This document shows positions 43,190 through 52,877 of a stretch of DNA of 64,000 nucleotides, one piece after another. The translations under genes and the position numbers were made by a program. The DNA is from Streptomyces atratus (lineage in GTDB: Bacteria > Actinomycetota > Actinomycetes > Streptomycetales > Streptomycetaceae), in the NCBI RefSeq assembly GCF_900119365.1, contig NZ_FPJO01000006.1, positions 248,001 through 312,000 on the forward strand. The letters are read 5' to 3'. The notes under the pieces are model-generated. The model searched no databases. It worked only from the letters and a program-made list of their open reading frames with translations, and was not told where the DNA came from. The first letter of the stretch is position 1. The number at the start of each line of letters is the position of its first letter.

Positions 43190-43330
43190 TGCGGCTCGCC
43201 CCTGGCCTTACGCCGGACGGCGGCAAGCTCTGCACCGGCTGCGTCGGCTGTCTCGGAGACTTCGCCTGCGAACGGCGCGGCCGGAAAGCCAGACGCTACC
43301 GGCGCGGGGTCTGCCGCGCCGCGTCCCGGG
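43190..43330 (+). pseudogene. Cys-rich remnant resembling a recombinase N-terminus
   Basis: One plus frame reads LTPDGGKLCTGCVGCLGDFACERRGRKARRYRRGVC, similar to the zinc-binding opening (C-x2-C, D-F-x-C-x2-C, YRRGxC) of a family of Streptomyces site-specific recombinases. Flanking sequence does not continue it. Tentative. Confidence 0.35.
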
Positions 43331-43497
43331 GCAGGGGAGCACCCGCCTGGCGGAGCCGCTCCGGCGTTGCGGTCTGCCCGCGCATCGCGGCGCTGATCCA
43401 GTGGTTGCCGACCCGGGTGGTCGCAGCCCGCCGGAGCACCCGAAGGAGGAAGACCGAGCCGGCGACCGCCTCGCGCGGGAGGGGACGGATGGAGGCC

Positions 43498-44220
43498 TCA
43501 CCCTCTGGCTTCGGCCGCAATCCAGTTCTGCCAGATGTGGATCGTGTTGGGCACCTCGGGGCGATCGAGAAGCCAAAGAACATAGCCGGCATGCCGCCTT
43601 GCCCACGGATTGTCGGACCGAGCGGCAGTTTCCAGCCTGCCGCGCAGGTCCTCACTGTCGACGGCTCGAGCAACGCGCAGGTACTCACGGTCCTTGCAGC
43701 GGTAGGCCCTCTGAACGACGATCTCGACCAGGTCGGTGAGCTTCGTCCTGACCGTCTCGCCGTGGTCAGCGACCGCCACGTCCCGTATGAGGCTCTGTTT
43801 CGTGCCCCACTTCTTGGCATGCCGGGTCCACTCCTGCGGATACCTTGCCTCCCATTCCAGGAAGAGGAGCGCATAGGGCAGCCCCTGCCATGTCCTGATG
43901 TCCCCGGGCGGGCGGTTCCACAACGCGTCGGGCAGCGAATACCTCCCGGCTTCGACGTACATCTCATGTGCCTGCAGGAAGGCCGGGTCCCGCCACTGCG
44001 CCTGTCCGCCGAGCGGCAGCGTCAAGCGCCACAACTCATTGAACCGGCCAAGAGCATCCCGCGCGTTCCCCCGAACATCAGCAAGACGGACCAGCGCCGC
44101 GGCCCGCTCGACGGGATCGTCGGCTATCAGTCCGAACGCCCAGCCCAACCTCGCGTCCCACGCATGGGCTTCGTCAATGCCCGCGCCCGCATCCGCTTCC
44201 TTCGTCACGCAGTAGATCAT
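43498..44220 (-). CDS. Hypothetical protein, 240 residues
   Basis: This is a soluble Trp/Arg-rich protein without signal peptide. It contains EAHAWDARLGWAFGLIADDPVERAAALVRLADVRG near the N-terminus, a WEARYPQEWTRHAKKWG middle and a C-terminal WLLDRPEVPNTIHIWQNWI. The pattern suggests an all-helical repeat protein. I do not recognise the family. Codon use is normal. Confidence 0.7.
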   Translation of the reverse strand: MIYCVTKEADAGAGIDEAHAWDARLGWAFGLIADDPVERAAALVRLADVRGNARDALGRFNELWRLTLPLGGQAQWRDPAFLQAHEMYVEAGRYSLPDALWNRPPGDIRTWQGLPYALLFLEWEARYPQEWTRHAKKWGTKQSLIRDVAVADHGETVRTKLTDLVEIVVQRAYRCKDREYLRVARAVDSEDLRGRLETAARSDNPWARRHAGYVLWLLDRPEVPNTIHIWQNWIAAEARG

Positions 44221-44558
44221 CCCCTGTCACGACACCGAGGTGCGTCGGCCCTCGCCCTCATCCAGAGCACAGATCGCGCGGGCAAGGCGATGGCGATGGC
44301 GATTCAGGAATCCCGAAGTTACGTCAGTAGGCGGTCGAGCCTCCAACGAAGGAAGAACCCCTGGCCACCGGGCCAAGCGCTCAGCGGAGATTCGGAGCAC
44401 TCGCGGGATGTCGCGCAAACCGTTGCGCCGCGCGGCCCCGGCGTGCGGTCGCACGCCGGGGCCATTGGGCGCCGATCGTCGTCGGAGCCTCGGGCGTCTC
44501 TACAAGTACCGCGGTCTCGGGCTGCCGTTGAAGACGGTTCGTGGCGAACGGGGATGTT
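44221..44558. other. Interval without a recognisable gene
   Basis: I see no credible reading frame between the hypothetical gene and the amidase fragment. A palindromic GC-rich segment near 44430-44465 (CGGCGTGCG and inverse) could act as a transcription stop. Confidence 0.4.
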
Positions 44559-45341
44559 TCAGCCAGGCCGCCGGGACGGGGGCGGCGTGCTGAGGGTGAG
44601 GGGTACGGGGGCGGTCCCGGCCAGCACCTCGTAAGCCAGCCGTAGGTCGCCCACGCTCCGGGCCAGCGGGCCGTCGGTGACCAGAATCTGGGACGCCGGG
44701 CCGGGGTCGTCCAGGCCGAGAATGCGGTGGTCCGCCGGAAATCTGCCCGTGGACGGCTTCAGCCCGGCCACGCCGCAGAACTGGGCCGGGACGCGCACCG
44801 ATCCCCCGGAGTCGTTGCCGAGCCCGAGCGCCGCCATGCCCGTGGCCACGGCCACCGCGTCGCCCCCGCTGGAGCCGCCCGGCGTCCGGCTGCTGTCCCA
44901 CGGATTGACCGTGTCGCCGAAAAGCTCGCTGCGCGTGTGCACCCCCGCCAGGATCAGGGTGGGAATGTTGCTGTGCCCGATGGGGATGGCCCCGGCCGCG
45001 CGCAGCCGCGCCACCGGGGGAGCGTCGGCCGGCGCCACCAGATCGCGGAAGCGCTCCGTGCCGAACGTGGTCGGCACGCCTTCGACGGCGGTGCTCTCCT
45101 TCACGGTGAACGGCACGCCCGCGAGCGGCCCCAGCGCTTCACCTGCGGCCCGCCGGCGGTCCGTCTGTGCCGCGGCCTCGCGTGCGCGCTCCGCCAGGAG
45201 CTGCGTGACCGCGTTCACTTGTGGGTTGACCTCGGCGATGCGATCGAGGTGGCTTTCGACCAGTTCGACAGCCGAGACGTGTGCGTCGCGCACGGCCTGC
45301 GCCTGGGCGGCGGCCGACATCTTCCACAGGGCGTCCTGCAT
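44559..45341 (-). pseudogene. Amidase-signature enzyme, N-terminal half
   Basis: The product has 260 residues of an amidase-signature hydrolase. The catalytic lysine is in VPFTVKES, and the Ser-cisSer pair and nucleophile loop are in TPGGSSGGDAVAVATG and GNDSGGSVRVPA. Family members have 430-480 residues; here the frame ends at 44559 soon after LRLAYEVLAGTAP, so the substrate-binding half is missing. The start at 45341 follows GGAGGAAGG. It is divergent from a TetR gene with an operator between them, so the truncated gene may still be transcribed. Confidence 0.75.
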
Positions 45342-45392
45342 GGCCTTTCCTTCCTCCCCTACGTACCGATGCACCTGCATCGGAATCGCAAC

Positions 45393-45412
45393 CGTATCCT
45401 GGAACCGATACG
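45393..45412. promoter_or_regulatory. TetR operator candidate
   Basis: CGTATC, eight-base spacer, GATACG lies in the gap between the amidase and TetR genes; a TACGTACCGATGC element nearby has related sequence. Confidence 0.6.
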
Positions 45413-45472
45413 AGCGCATCGCATAAGGTGCACTGCGAAGCAGAGCACCGTGGAGCAGGGAGGCGACCGGGT

Positions 45473-46093
45473 ATGCCCAGGCAGGTGGATCACGTGAGCC
45501 GACGCCGCCTCATCGCCGAGGCCGTCTGCCACCTCGCCGACGAACGCGGCCTTGAGGGCGTGACCCTGCGCGACGTCGCCGCCCGCGCGCAGGTGTCCAT
45601 GGGCGCCGTTCAGCGGTGCTTCCGCACCAAGGAAGAGATGCTCGTATTCGCTCTCGGGCACATCAGCGAGCGGATCAGCGAGCGCGTACAGGCCCGCCTT
45701 GTCAGGAGCCCGGCCCAGTCGGCCGACACCGCCCTGGGCCACGCTGCCACCGAGATCTCACTACTCAGGGAAGAGCACCGCGCCGAGGCCAGGGTCTGGC
45801 TCGCCTTCGTCGCGCAAGCGGCTGTCAGCAAGGCGCTCGCCAGGGTGCTGAAGGCGAACTACGCAGCCCTGCAGGAGGCGTTCACCCGCCTCATCTCGGA
45901 AGCCGGCGTCGTGTCCCTCGATCCACAACGCGAGGCCCGCACCCTCCTCGCCCTTGCGGACGGCCTCACCACGCACGTCCTCATCGGCCACCTCACCCCG
46001 CAAGAGGCACACGACGTCCTCCACGCGCATCTGGCCGGCCTCTGGGAGCAACCGGTCCGGCCTCCTCGCTTCCATGAAGACCGGACCGAGTGA
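45473..46093 (+). CDS. TetR-family transcription regulator
   Basis: The product has 206 residues: helix-turn-helix GLEGVTLRDVAARAQVSMGAVQRCFRTKEEML (about 26-57), then a helical ligand-binding domain. It is divergent from the truncated amidase gene and probably its repressor. The ATG at 45473 gives the family's usual N-terminus (MPRQVDHVSRRRLIAEAV). Confidence 0.9.
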   Translation: MPRQVDHVSRRRLIAEAVCHLADERGLEGVTLRDVAARAQVSMGAVQRCFRTKEEMLVFALGHISERISERVQARLVRSPAQSADTALGHAATEISLLREEHRAEARVWLAFVAQAAVSKALARVLKANYAALQEAFTRLISEAGVVSLDPQREARTLLALADGLTTHVLIGHLTPQEAHDVLHAHLAGLWEQPVRPPRFHEDRTE

Positions 46094-46467
46094 GGCGAAG
46101 GAACGTGACCGCGGTCAAGGGGTGGGACGGGACGAGGCAGGCGACCGAGTTCGGCCCCGTCGTTCCGCAGGCGGGACCGACGGCCGAGAGCTCAGCCGGG
46201 AACGACTGGCTCACGCTCAACGTCAGCACCCCGGCCCTGGGGACGGCCGGGCTGCCCGTGCCGGTGTGGATCCACGGTGGTGCCTGCATCGCGGGGGCCT
46301 CCAGCGATCCGATGTACGACCCTGCGGCCCTGACCAGCGCGGGCCTGGTCGCGGTGAGCGGACCCCTGCATCCCGCCGGAGCCGGCAGGTACGGGTCGGT
46401 AGCCACCCGGTCGCTCGCCTCCACGGTTCCAGCAACAGGGTGCACAGCTTCTTGGCCTGAGAGGTAA
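46090..46467 (+). pseudogene. Carboxylesterase type-B fragment
   Basis: The frame contains SAGNDWLTLNVSTP and PVPVWIHGGACIAGASSDPMYDPAALTSAG, the oxyanion-hole region (usually HGGxFxxG) of type-B carboxylesterases. It lacks the rest of the 500-residue enzyme, including the Ser nucleophile. Sequence after about 46350 is unrelated. It follows the TetR gene with almost no gap. Confidence 0.65.
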
Positions 46468-46551
46468 CCAGACTGACCGACGAGCCGCTCGCTTGTTGGC
46501 ATCCGGGCAGCCGAAGATTGGAGCCTGTCATGTTCAGGCTCAGGAGGCGAG

Positions 46552-47565
46552 ATGGCGGGCACGTGGGCGGCGAGCGTCTCAACCGACAGCGTCAGCGCGC
46601 GCGCCGGCTTCGAATGGTGGTCGTCGATGGTCGCCGAAACGGTCGTTCCCGTGTCGATCACGTGCGAACACGCCGACTCCTTCGCGGGAGAAGCGGCCTC
46701 GCTGCAGCTGCCCCAGACCCAGGTGTCAGCATTCCGATTCTCCCCGATGTCAGCCCGCCGTACCCCGATCCACATCCGGCGGGCGGATCCCGAGTCCTAC
46801 TTCCTCTTCCTGGTCCACGGCGGCCCGGTCGGGCTGGAGCAACGGCGCAACAACATCCTGCTCAGGGCCGGCGACATGGCCCTGTTCAACACCTCCCTCC
46901 CTCTGGCCTGCGAGTTCAAGGACGGCAGACAGCTCCCTCGAATCACCATGATCCGGCTGCCCAGAACCGCGATACCGCTCCCCCGAGATCGGACGGACGA
47001 ACTGGTCGCCACCCTTCTCCCCGCCCGGACCGGGTCGGGAGCGCTCCTCACCTCCTATCTCGCCGGGCTGCGCGACCAGGCCCCGCACTGCGACGAGGCG
47101 GAACTGCTCCGCCTGGGGAGCGTGGGATTCGACCTGGCCACCGCGTTCTTGGCCACGCGGCTCGATGCCGCATCAGGGCTTCCCGCAGACACCCGCCGCC
47201 AAGTCCTGCTGGCCCACATCCACGCCTTCATCGACCGCAACCTCAGCAATCCCCAACTCACACCAGCACACATCGCAGCGCACCACTACATCTCCGTCCG
47301 CGCCCTGCACCAACTGTTCCGTACGGAGGCGAGTACCGTCGCGGCCACAATCCGCCGGCGGCGCCTGGAGCGCTGCCAGGCCGACCTCGCCGACCCCCGG
47401 CAACGCAGCCAGTCGATCAGTGCGCTGGCAGCGCGGTGGGGCTTCCTGGTGCCGGCCGAGTTCAGCAGAGCATTTCGGGCAGTCCATGGCATGACTCCCA
47501 CGGAATTCCGCCGCGAGGCCACGGCAAGCTCAGGCTGCGCCAAGACACAAGTGACGCTGCGCTGA
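46552..47565 (+). CDS. AraC-family transcription regulator
   Basis: The product has 337 residues: an N-terminal AraC_binding_2-like sensor (about 30-200, with RAGDMALFNTSLPLACEF) and a C-terminal double helix-turn-helix (about 225-325: LTPAHIAAHHYISVRALHQLFR and ISALAARWGFLVPAEFSRAFRAVHGMTPTEFRR). The second half is the classical AraC signature. No obvious target adjoins it except the secreted protein 125 bases downstream. Confidence 0.92.
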   Translation: MAGTWAASVSTDSVSARAGFEWWSSMVAETVVPVSITCEHADSFAGEAASLQLPQTQVSAFRFSPMSARRTPIHIRRADPESYFLFLVHGGPVGLEQRRNNILLRAGDMALFNTSLPLACEFKDGRQLPRITMIRLPRTAIPLPRDRTDELVATLLPARTGSGALLTSYLAGLRDQAPHCDEAELLRLGSVGFDLATAFLATRLDAASGLPADTRRQVLLAHIHAFIDRNLSNPQLTPAHIAAHHYISVRALHQLFRTEASTVAATIRRRRLERCQADLADPRQRSQSISALAARWGFLVPAEFSRAFRAVHGMTPTEFRREATASSGCAKTQVTLR

Positions 47566-47690
47566 TTCCCAATTGCCCCCGCGTATTCCGTGTCACGGTG
47601 AGATCGCACGATTCGGCCCATGTCATGCGCATGCCCGTTCTGTGCATCGCGCGGTGCTTCCGCGCGAATTCCTGATCCCAGGGAGGGAAA

Positions 47691-48086
47691 ATGAAACGCT
47701 ATCTAGTACCAGCGGCTGGACTGCTGCTTGTCCTGGTCGGAGCCTCCACTGCCGTAGCCGCACCGGCGGGTGCCGCGCCCGTCGAGTCCGCTGCCTCGGC
47801 AACGACGGCGCAGCCGCGACAGGTGCCTGACGGGCCGGTAGTGGTGACTCAGGGCAGCAACGGGGCTCCTTCGATACGGCATGCGAACTACTGCAACAAC
47901 TTCGTCAACTACGGCACGTCGTGGAGAGCGGACTGCAACGTCGACTACGGAAGTTCCGGATCGTGGACCCAGTGCTCGGACGGTACCGAAATCTGGGGTC
48001 CGTTGGTCGGCCCGGGCTACTGGGTCTTCAGCGGTAACTGCTCCGGTCACGGCAGCGTGCGGGACTGGGGGGTTTACGACGGTTAG
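47691..48086 (+). CDS. Small secreted Cys-containing protein
   Basis: The product has 131 residues with a clear Sec signal peptide (MKRYLVPAAGLLLVLVGAST, cleavage near AAPAGA). The mature domain has four cysteines (NYCNNF, ADCNVD, TQCSDG, SGNCSGHG) and many Gly, Ser and Trp, probably a disulfide-linked beta domain. The ribosome-binding site GGGAGG is 7 bases upstream. I do not recognise the family. Confidence 0.8.
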   Translation: MKRYLVPAAGLLLVLVGASTAVAAPAGAAPVESAASATTAQPRQVPDGPVVVTQGSNGAPSIRHANYCNNFVNYGTSWRADCNVDYGSSGSWTQCSDGTEIWGPLVGPGYWVFSGNCSGHGSVRDWGVYDG

Positions 48087-48307
48087 CGATCCCGCATGTG
48101 CGCTCCTCCCGTTCCTGCCCGTCACGGCTGCACCGTAGGAATCGAGGCAGGTCTGCGCAACTGCAGCGGACGCAGCGGACCCTTGTCGGTATCGGCGCAG
48201 CCGAGGATCTCGCGGCGTGTTCCGACCAGCCGGAGTCCTTCTTCGCGGCCGGTCGGGGAAGTGCGCCGAGAGCCGACCTCCGACGAAGGCGCTGGCGACC
48301 CGAATGC

Positions 48308-48345
48308 GGCGGTGCCCTCAGCCACGTGTGGCTGAGGGCACCGCC
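48308..48345. terminator. Bidirectional terminator-type palindrome
   Basis: This is a perfect 18-bp inverted repeat with a 2-base loop (arms GGCGGTGCCCTCAGCCAC and its inverse) between the convergent secreted-protein and glutamate-synthase-like genes. The remaining bases from 48087 to 48441 contain no gene I can support. Confidence 0.8.
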
Positions 48346-48441
48346 GGCCGGGCTCAGCGTGGAGTCGGCGTTCGGGCGGCCGACCGCCCCGTACCGCCCG
48401 ACCTCGCAGATCCGGCACCGGCACTCGTCACACGTCACACG

Positions 48442-49986
48442 TCAGCCGGCAGGCTTCTGGAGAGGGGTCGGTTCGGCGGTGAGCAGCGCGGTGATCTCCT
48501 GGGCGAGCTCCGGGCCGAGTTCGCCCCAGCCGTCCTTGTAGCCGTAGACGTTCGCCAGGGTGCGGGCGTCGTAGTCGCCGTTCATGATCTCGATGTCGGT
48601 GGTGGTGATGAGTGCCGGATGGGCGACGCCGACAGCTCCCGAGACCTTCAGCAGCTCCTTACGCAGGGTGCGCAGGTAGACAGCGGCCCGGGTGGCCTTC
48701 GAGGGCGCGTCGACGCCGCGCACCAGCCACGGATTCTGGGTGGCGATGCCGGTGGGGCACTTGTCGGTGTGGCATTTCTGCGCCTGGATGCAGCCGATGG
48801 ACAGCATTGCCTCGCGGGCGACGTTGATCATGTCGACACCCAGGGCGAAGGCGACGGCGGCGTTCTCGGGCAGGCCGAGCTTGCCGGAGCCGATGAAGGT
48901 GAGGTCGTCGGTCAGACCCCACTCGGCGAACGTGCTGTAGACGCGGGAGAAGCCCATCCGGAACGGCAGCGACACCGAGTCGGTGAAGATCAGGGGAGCC
49001 GCCCCGGTGCCGCCCTCGCCTCCGTCGATGGTTACGAAGTCGACCCCGCGGTCACCACGCGCCATCAGCGTGGCCAGCTCCTGCCAGAAGCTCATCTCCC
49101 CGACAGCGCTCTTGATCCCGACCGGCAGACCGGTCTCGGTAGCGAGCAGCTCCACGAAGTCGAGCATCGAGTCGACGTCGTGGAACGCGGTGTGCCGAGA
49201 GGGGGATGCGCAGTCCTTGCCGGCCGGGATGCCGCGGATCCTGGCGATCTCGGGGGTCACCTTCGCGCCCGGCAGCATCCCACCGAGCCCCGGCTTGGCG
49301 CCCTGGGAGAGCTTGATCTCTATCGCCTTGACCGGGGCGCCTGCGACCACGTCCTTGAGCTTGTCGAGGTTGAAGGTGCCGTCCTCGTTGCGGCAGCCGA
49401 AGTACGACGTCCCGATCTGGAGGACGAGGTCACCGCCGTTGCGGTGGTACTGCGCGAGACCGCCCTCGCCCGTGTTCTGCATCGCGCCGGCCAGCGCCGC
49501 GCCCTTGTTGAGCGCCGTGATGGCCGCGCCGGACAGCGATCCGAAGCTCATCGCCGAGATGTTCACGACGCTCGCCGGCCGGAACGCCTTGGCGCGCCCG
49601 CGCGGGCCGCCCAGTACCTTGGCCGAGGGCAGCGGGGCCTGCGGGTCGTGCAGATCGGGCAGCGTGCCGGCGAACGTCCGCTGCTTCACGTACGCGTGCC
49701 CTTGCACATGCTCGACATCCACGTCGGTTCCGAACCCGAAGTAGTTGTTCTCTTCCTTCGCCGACGCGTAGATCCAGGTGCGCTGGTCACGGCTGAACGG
49801 GCGCTCTTCCTCGTTGGACGTCACGACGTACTGGCGCAGTTCCGGCCCGATCGTCTCCAACAGGTACCGGGCGTGCCCGATCACGGGGAAGTTTCTGAGC
49901 AGTGCGTGCTTCTTCTGGACGAGGTCGCGGGCAGCCACCAGCGCCAATGCGGTTGCGGCGGCCGCGCCGATGCTCCGAGCGCGCAT
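48442..49986 (-). CDS. FMN-binding glutamate synthase-family protein
   Basis: The product has 514 residues. After an N-terminal hydrophobic stretch (about 5-20) comes the GltB-type FMN/iron-sulfur synthase domain, with KLSQGAKPGLGGMLPG, VDFVTIDGGEGGTGAAP and the cysteine cluster GCIQAQKCHTDKCPTG for a [3Fe-4S] centre. No glutaminase domain and no small-subunit partner are present, so it is not a complete glutamate synthase. Relatives are annotated as glutamate-synthase-like or archaeal-type enzymes of unclear acceptor. The start at 49986 follows GAGGAGAGG. Confidence 0.9.
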   Translation of the reverse strand: MRARSIGAAAATALALVAARDLVQKKHALLRNFPVIGHARYLLETIGPELRQYVVTSNEEERPFSRDQRTWIYASAKEENNYFGFGTDVDVEHVQGHAYVKQRTFAGTLPDLHDPQAPLPSAKVLGGPRGRAKAFRPASVVNISAMSFGSLSGAAITALNKGAALAGAMQNTGEGGLAQYHRNGGDLVLQIGTSYFGCRNEDGTFNLDKLKDVVAGAPVKAIEIKLSQGAKPGLGGMLPGAKVTPEIARIRGIPAGKDCASPSRHTAFHDVDSMLDFVELLATETGLPVGIKSAVGEMSFWQELATLMARGDRGVDFVTIDGGEGGTGAAPLIFTDSVSLPFRMGFSRVYSTFAEWGLTDDLTFIGSGKLGLPENAAVAFALGVDMINVAREAMLSIGCIQAQKCHTDKCPTGIATQNPWLVRGVDAPSKATRAAVYLRTLRKELLKVSGAVGVAHPALITTTDIEIMNGDYDARTLANVYGYKDGWGELGPELAQEITALLTAEPTPLQKPAG

Positions 49987-50284
49987 GAACGTTCCTCTCC
50001 TCGACTCCTCGATACCCGACTCCACCGCTGTGCGGCGGACGTCGTGGGCGTTGGGCGGCGGACACGACCAGGCAGGCATCGGCGTCCGACGACGAAACGC
50101 CACATGATGTTAGAGGTCTCGCGGATGGGCGGACGGGGCAGGGTGCGTGAGAGGCCACCGCAGTTGAGCGATTCCGAACTGGTCTGTCCGGCCGTCGCGC
50201 AGGCTCTGCCGGGCTTCGCCCCGGAAGCCCGCTGGCTACGGTTCGCCCACGCTGTGGATCTGTGGCACAAGGGCCCTGGAAGCT

Positions 50285-50863
50285 GTGGATACGACGAACC
50301 GGTTCCGGACCGTGCGCCTGGGCTTCCTGTGGCGTTTCTCGGGCGTAGGGCCCGGATGCCTTCTGGGTCTTCTGGCGGCTGTCGTCCTCGGCGCAAGCGG
50401 TGCAGTGAATCGGCTGGGCGTCGGCCCCAGCCTCCTGATCGTCGCCGCGGTCGTCCTCGTCCTGGCCCTGCCCGCGCCTCTCAGCTTCTGGGTGCGCGCC
50501 GACAGCGAGGGCCTCGCCCTCTCCAGGGCACTGCTGCGCCGTCGCCACCGCTGGCACGACATCACGGGCCTGGACATGACCTTCGGTGAGGACCCCGATT
50601 CGGACGCAGCTCGCCTCACGATGCGTCTGCGCCTGACCACGACCCCCACTACCGGCCGCGGACCGCTCGTCGGTGTCCTCGGTCTCGCCCCCGGCCATCA
50701 ACTGCGGGGCACCGAACCGCGCCGGGCGTCCCGGACAGTGCGGGTCGAGGCTCTGCCGGCGGATCCGTTCGGCAGCGCCTTCCGCGTCGGAACGAATGAG
50801 CCCGGCACTCACGAACGTCCTCGGGGATGGAGCGGGCGCTGGGGCACCCGAGGACAGAGCTGA
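50285..50863 (+). CDS. Membrane-anchored PH-like domain protein
   Basis: The product has 192 residues with two hydrophobic helices (about 17-38 and 46-66), then a bacterial PH-like domain (FWVRADSEGLALSRALLRRRHRWHDITGLD, about 67-96) and an Arg-rich C-terminus. Such proteins are common in actinomycetes; role unknown. The GTG at 50285 is the likely start. Confidence 0.7.
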   Translation: MDTTNRFRTVRLGFLWRFSGVGPGCLLGLLAAVVLGASGAVNRLGVGPSLLIVAAVVLVLALPAPLSFWVRADSEGLALSRALLRRRHRWHDITGLDMTFGEDPDSDAARLTMRLRLTTTPTTGRGPLVGVLGLAPGHQLRGTEPRRASRTVRVEALPADPFGSAFRVGTNEPGTHERPRGWSGRWGTRGQS

Positions 50864-51065
50864 CTCGGTGATCGTGAGGTTACGGCGGACTTCGGGGACG
50901 GGGGCGCGCTGACCGGGCTGTCGCCATCAGGAGGTCCCGCGCCTCGTGTTCGGGGAAGTCCTGGCTTTCGCCCATGCACACCCCTGCAGCACGGCCCCCC
51001 AGTCGACCACACGAACCCACTGGCCTCAGACGTAGAGACCTTGACCAAACGCATAGGGGCATCTC

Positions 51066-51106
51066 AATACTGTGGCGTGACATTAGTGTGTGGCACACAG
51101 TATTGT
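51066..51106. promoter_or_regulatory. PadR operator candidate
   Basis: The 10-bp inverted repeat CAATACTGTG ... CACAGTATTG, about 21 bases apart, lies directly upstream of the padR-like start. It has the A/T-rich dyad form typical of PadR sites. Confidence 0.75.
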
Positions 51107-51113
51107 GTCGTGC

Positions 51114-51452
51114 GTGGGCACCGATGAACTGATCCTCAGCCAGGCCCAGGAGCTACGCCGCGGCACGGTCGTCCTGGCCTGCCTGGCGCTCCTGGAGGAG
51201 CCGCAGTACGGCTACGCGCTCCTGGAAACGCTTGGCGATGCCGGGATCGCCGTCGACGGCAACACCCTCTATCCGCTGCTGCGCCGCCTGGAGAAACAGG
51301 GGTTGCTCATCAGCGAGTGGAACACCGACGAGTCCAGACCGCGCAAGTTCTACCGGGTCAGCCCCGAGGGCGCCCTGGTCCGCACCGGACTGCTGCGCGA
51401 ATGGCAGGAACTCGGCGCCTCGATATCGCGACTGACCAAGGGGGACCGTTGA
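51114..51452 (+). CDS. PadR-family transcription regulator
   Basis: The product is 112 residues of a PadR winged helix: RRGTVVLACLALLEEPQYGYALLETL and NTLYPLLRRLEKQGLLISEW are diagnostic, followed by RKFYRVSPEG. I use the GTG at 51114 (MGTDELILS); an earlier in-frame GTG at 51090 would overlap the operator. The stop overlaps the TTG of the next gene (TTGA), so the regulator and membrane protein are coupled. Autorepression through the upstream dyad is likely. Confidence 0.9.
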   Translation: MGTDELILSQAQELRRGTVVLACLALLEEPQYGYALLETLGDAGIAVDGNTLYPLLRRLEKQGLLISEWNTDESRPRKFYRVSPEGALVRTGLLREWQELGASISRLTKGDR

Positions 51453-52402
51453 GCAAGTTGCATGCGTCCGGCACCGGCACGCTGACCGACCGTTACGTGG
51501 TGGAGGTCGTCCGGCGCATCCCGGCCGACCAGCGCGGCGACGTGGCCGACGAACTGCGCGCCACCATCGCCGACACCGTCGAGGCCCGCGGCCCGGCCGC
51601 CCCGGAGACCACCGAGCGCGAGGTGCTCACCGAGATGGGCGACCCGATCCGGCTCGCCGCCCGTTACGCGGACCGGCCGCTCGCACTGATCGGGCCCGGC
51701 CTCTACCCGACGTACGTACGGCTCCTCACGGTCCTGCTGTCCACCGTGCTGCCGGTGGTCACCGCCCTGAGCGCGGCGCTCGACATCCTGGACGGCCAGG
51801 GAGCCGACGAGGTGATCGGCGGGGCCGTCGGGGCGGTACTCACCGTCGGCGCCCAGATGATTGCCTGGCTCACCGTGGTGTTCGCCCTGATCGAGCGGTC
51901 CGGCAAGCGGCCCGGCGCGGCCGACAGAACCTGGACGCCCGACGACCTGCCCGACCGCGGCGTGCCGAAGGAGCGCAGTGCGGCGGTCTACGTCCGGATG
52001 GCATGGCACGCGCTGCTGATCGCCCTGATCGTCTGGCAGCACACCGCCCAGCCGTACCGGACCGACGGCGGCACACGCCTCGACGTGCTCGACCCGGGCC
52101 TGTGGTCGGGGTGGATCTGGCCGGTCCTGGCCGGGCTCGCCGGCCTCGTGACACTCGACGCGATCCGGGCGGTGCGGGTGTGGACATTTACGCTGGCGGC
52201 CTGGAGCATCGCCGCCGAGGCGGCCTTCGCACTGCCACTGGCGTGGATCCTGCACCGGCAGGAGCTGTTCAACCCGGCCTTCCTGTCCGACGCCAACGGA
52301 GGCTGGCAGGCCCCGCAGTCCCTCTACACCGTCGCAGCGGTAGGGGTACTGGCGGTGAGCGCGGGCGAGGTGGTGAAGCGGTTCCGCGAGGCGCAGAACT
52401 GA
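51449..52402 (+). CDS. Membrane protein with HAAS-like N-terminus, PadR partner
   Basis: The product has 317 residues. The soluble N-terminal 75 residues (LTDRYVVEVVRRIPADQRGDVADELRATIADTVEAR; VLTEMGDPIRLAARYADR) match the HAAS signalling module that accompanies PadR regulators. About six transmembrane helices follow. The TTG start is coupled to the padR stop. This gene pair is widespread in Streptomyces; the module is thought to sense envelope state. Confidence 0.82.
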   Translation: MSKLHASGTGTLTDRYVVEVVRRIPADQRGDVADELRATIADTVEARGPAAPETTEREVLTEMGDPIRLAARYADRPLALIGPGLYPTYVRLLTVLLSTVLPVVTALSAALDILDGQGADEVIGGAVGAVLTVGAQMIAWLTVVFALIERSGKRPGAADRTWTPDDLPDRGVPKERSAAVYVRMAWHALLIALIVWQHTAQPYRTDGGTRLDVLDPGLWSGWIWPVLAGLAGLVTLDAIRAVRVWTFTLAAWSIAAEAAFALPLAWILHRQELFNPAFLSDANGGWQAPQSLYTVAAVGVLAVSAGEVVKRFREAQN

Positions 52403-52646
52403 GCCCGCGTCAGCTGCTGGAGTTCCACGCACAGGACGTTGATGCAGGGGGTGGGCCTGTGGCTTCGCAACGAAGTCGCGGGGTCGGTCTCCAGGGGCCG
52501 GGGCCATCCCGAGTCCGGCTGTGTTCGGGCTGCCGCCGGACCGCCGCCGCTCATGACCACTACGCCCCTGCCCGGCTACGGCCGAGCAGGGGGCGGTCTC
52601 GTGCGCCCGGAGTACGGTGGTGACACACCTTCCGGCGGGGGTCCAC

Positions 52647-52877
52647 ATGAACATTTCCATCGGCGACCGCATCCGCGCACTGCGCGAGTTCCGGGACATC
52701 ACCCAAGAACAGCTCGCCCAACGCGCCTCCGTATCGGTGGACACCATCCGCAAACTGGGACAAGGGGTTCGGGAGTCCGCGCGGATCAACACGTTACGCG
52801 GACTCTCCCGCGCCTTGGATGTCCAACTCGAACGCTCAGTGATCGGCGCTGCGGCCCTGACTGATTTCCGCACGTAA
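52647..52877 (+). pseudogene. XRE-family regulator cut off by a mobile element
   Basis: The 76 codons encode a normal XRE helix-turn-helix (MNISIGDRIRALREFRDITQEQLAQRASVSVDTIRKLGQGVR). The reading then ends at a TAA that is the target-site trinucleotide of element copy 3. Close relatives carry a long C-terminal tetratricopeptide region; none is found beyond the element, where a MerR gene runs the other way. The gene contains an in-frame TTA codon (52794-52796). Confidence 0.78.

Noticed and set aside
42361-44634. 757-residue plus-strand open frame
   Set aside because: It overlaps two better-supported minus-strand genes; only a 45-residue Cys-rich patch looks protein-like and is reported separately.
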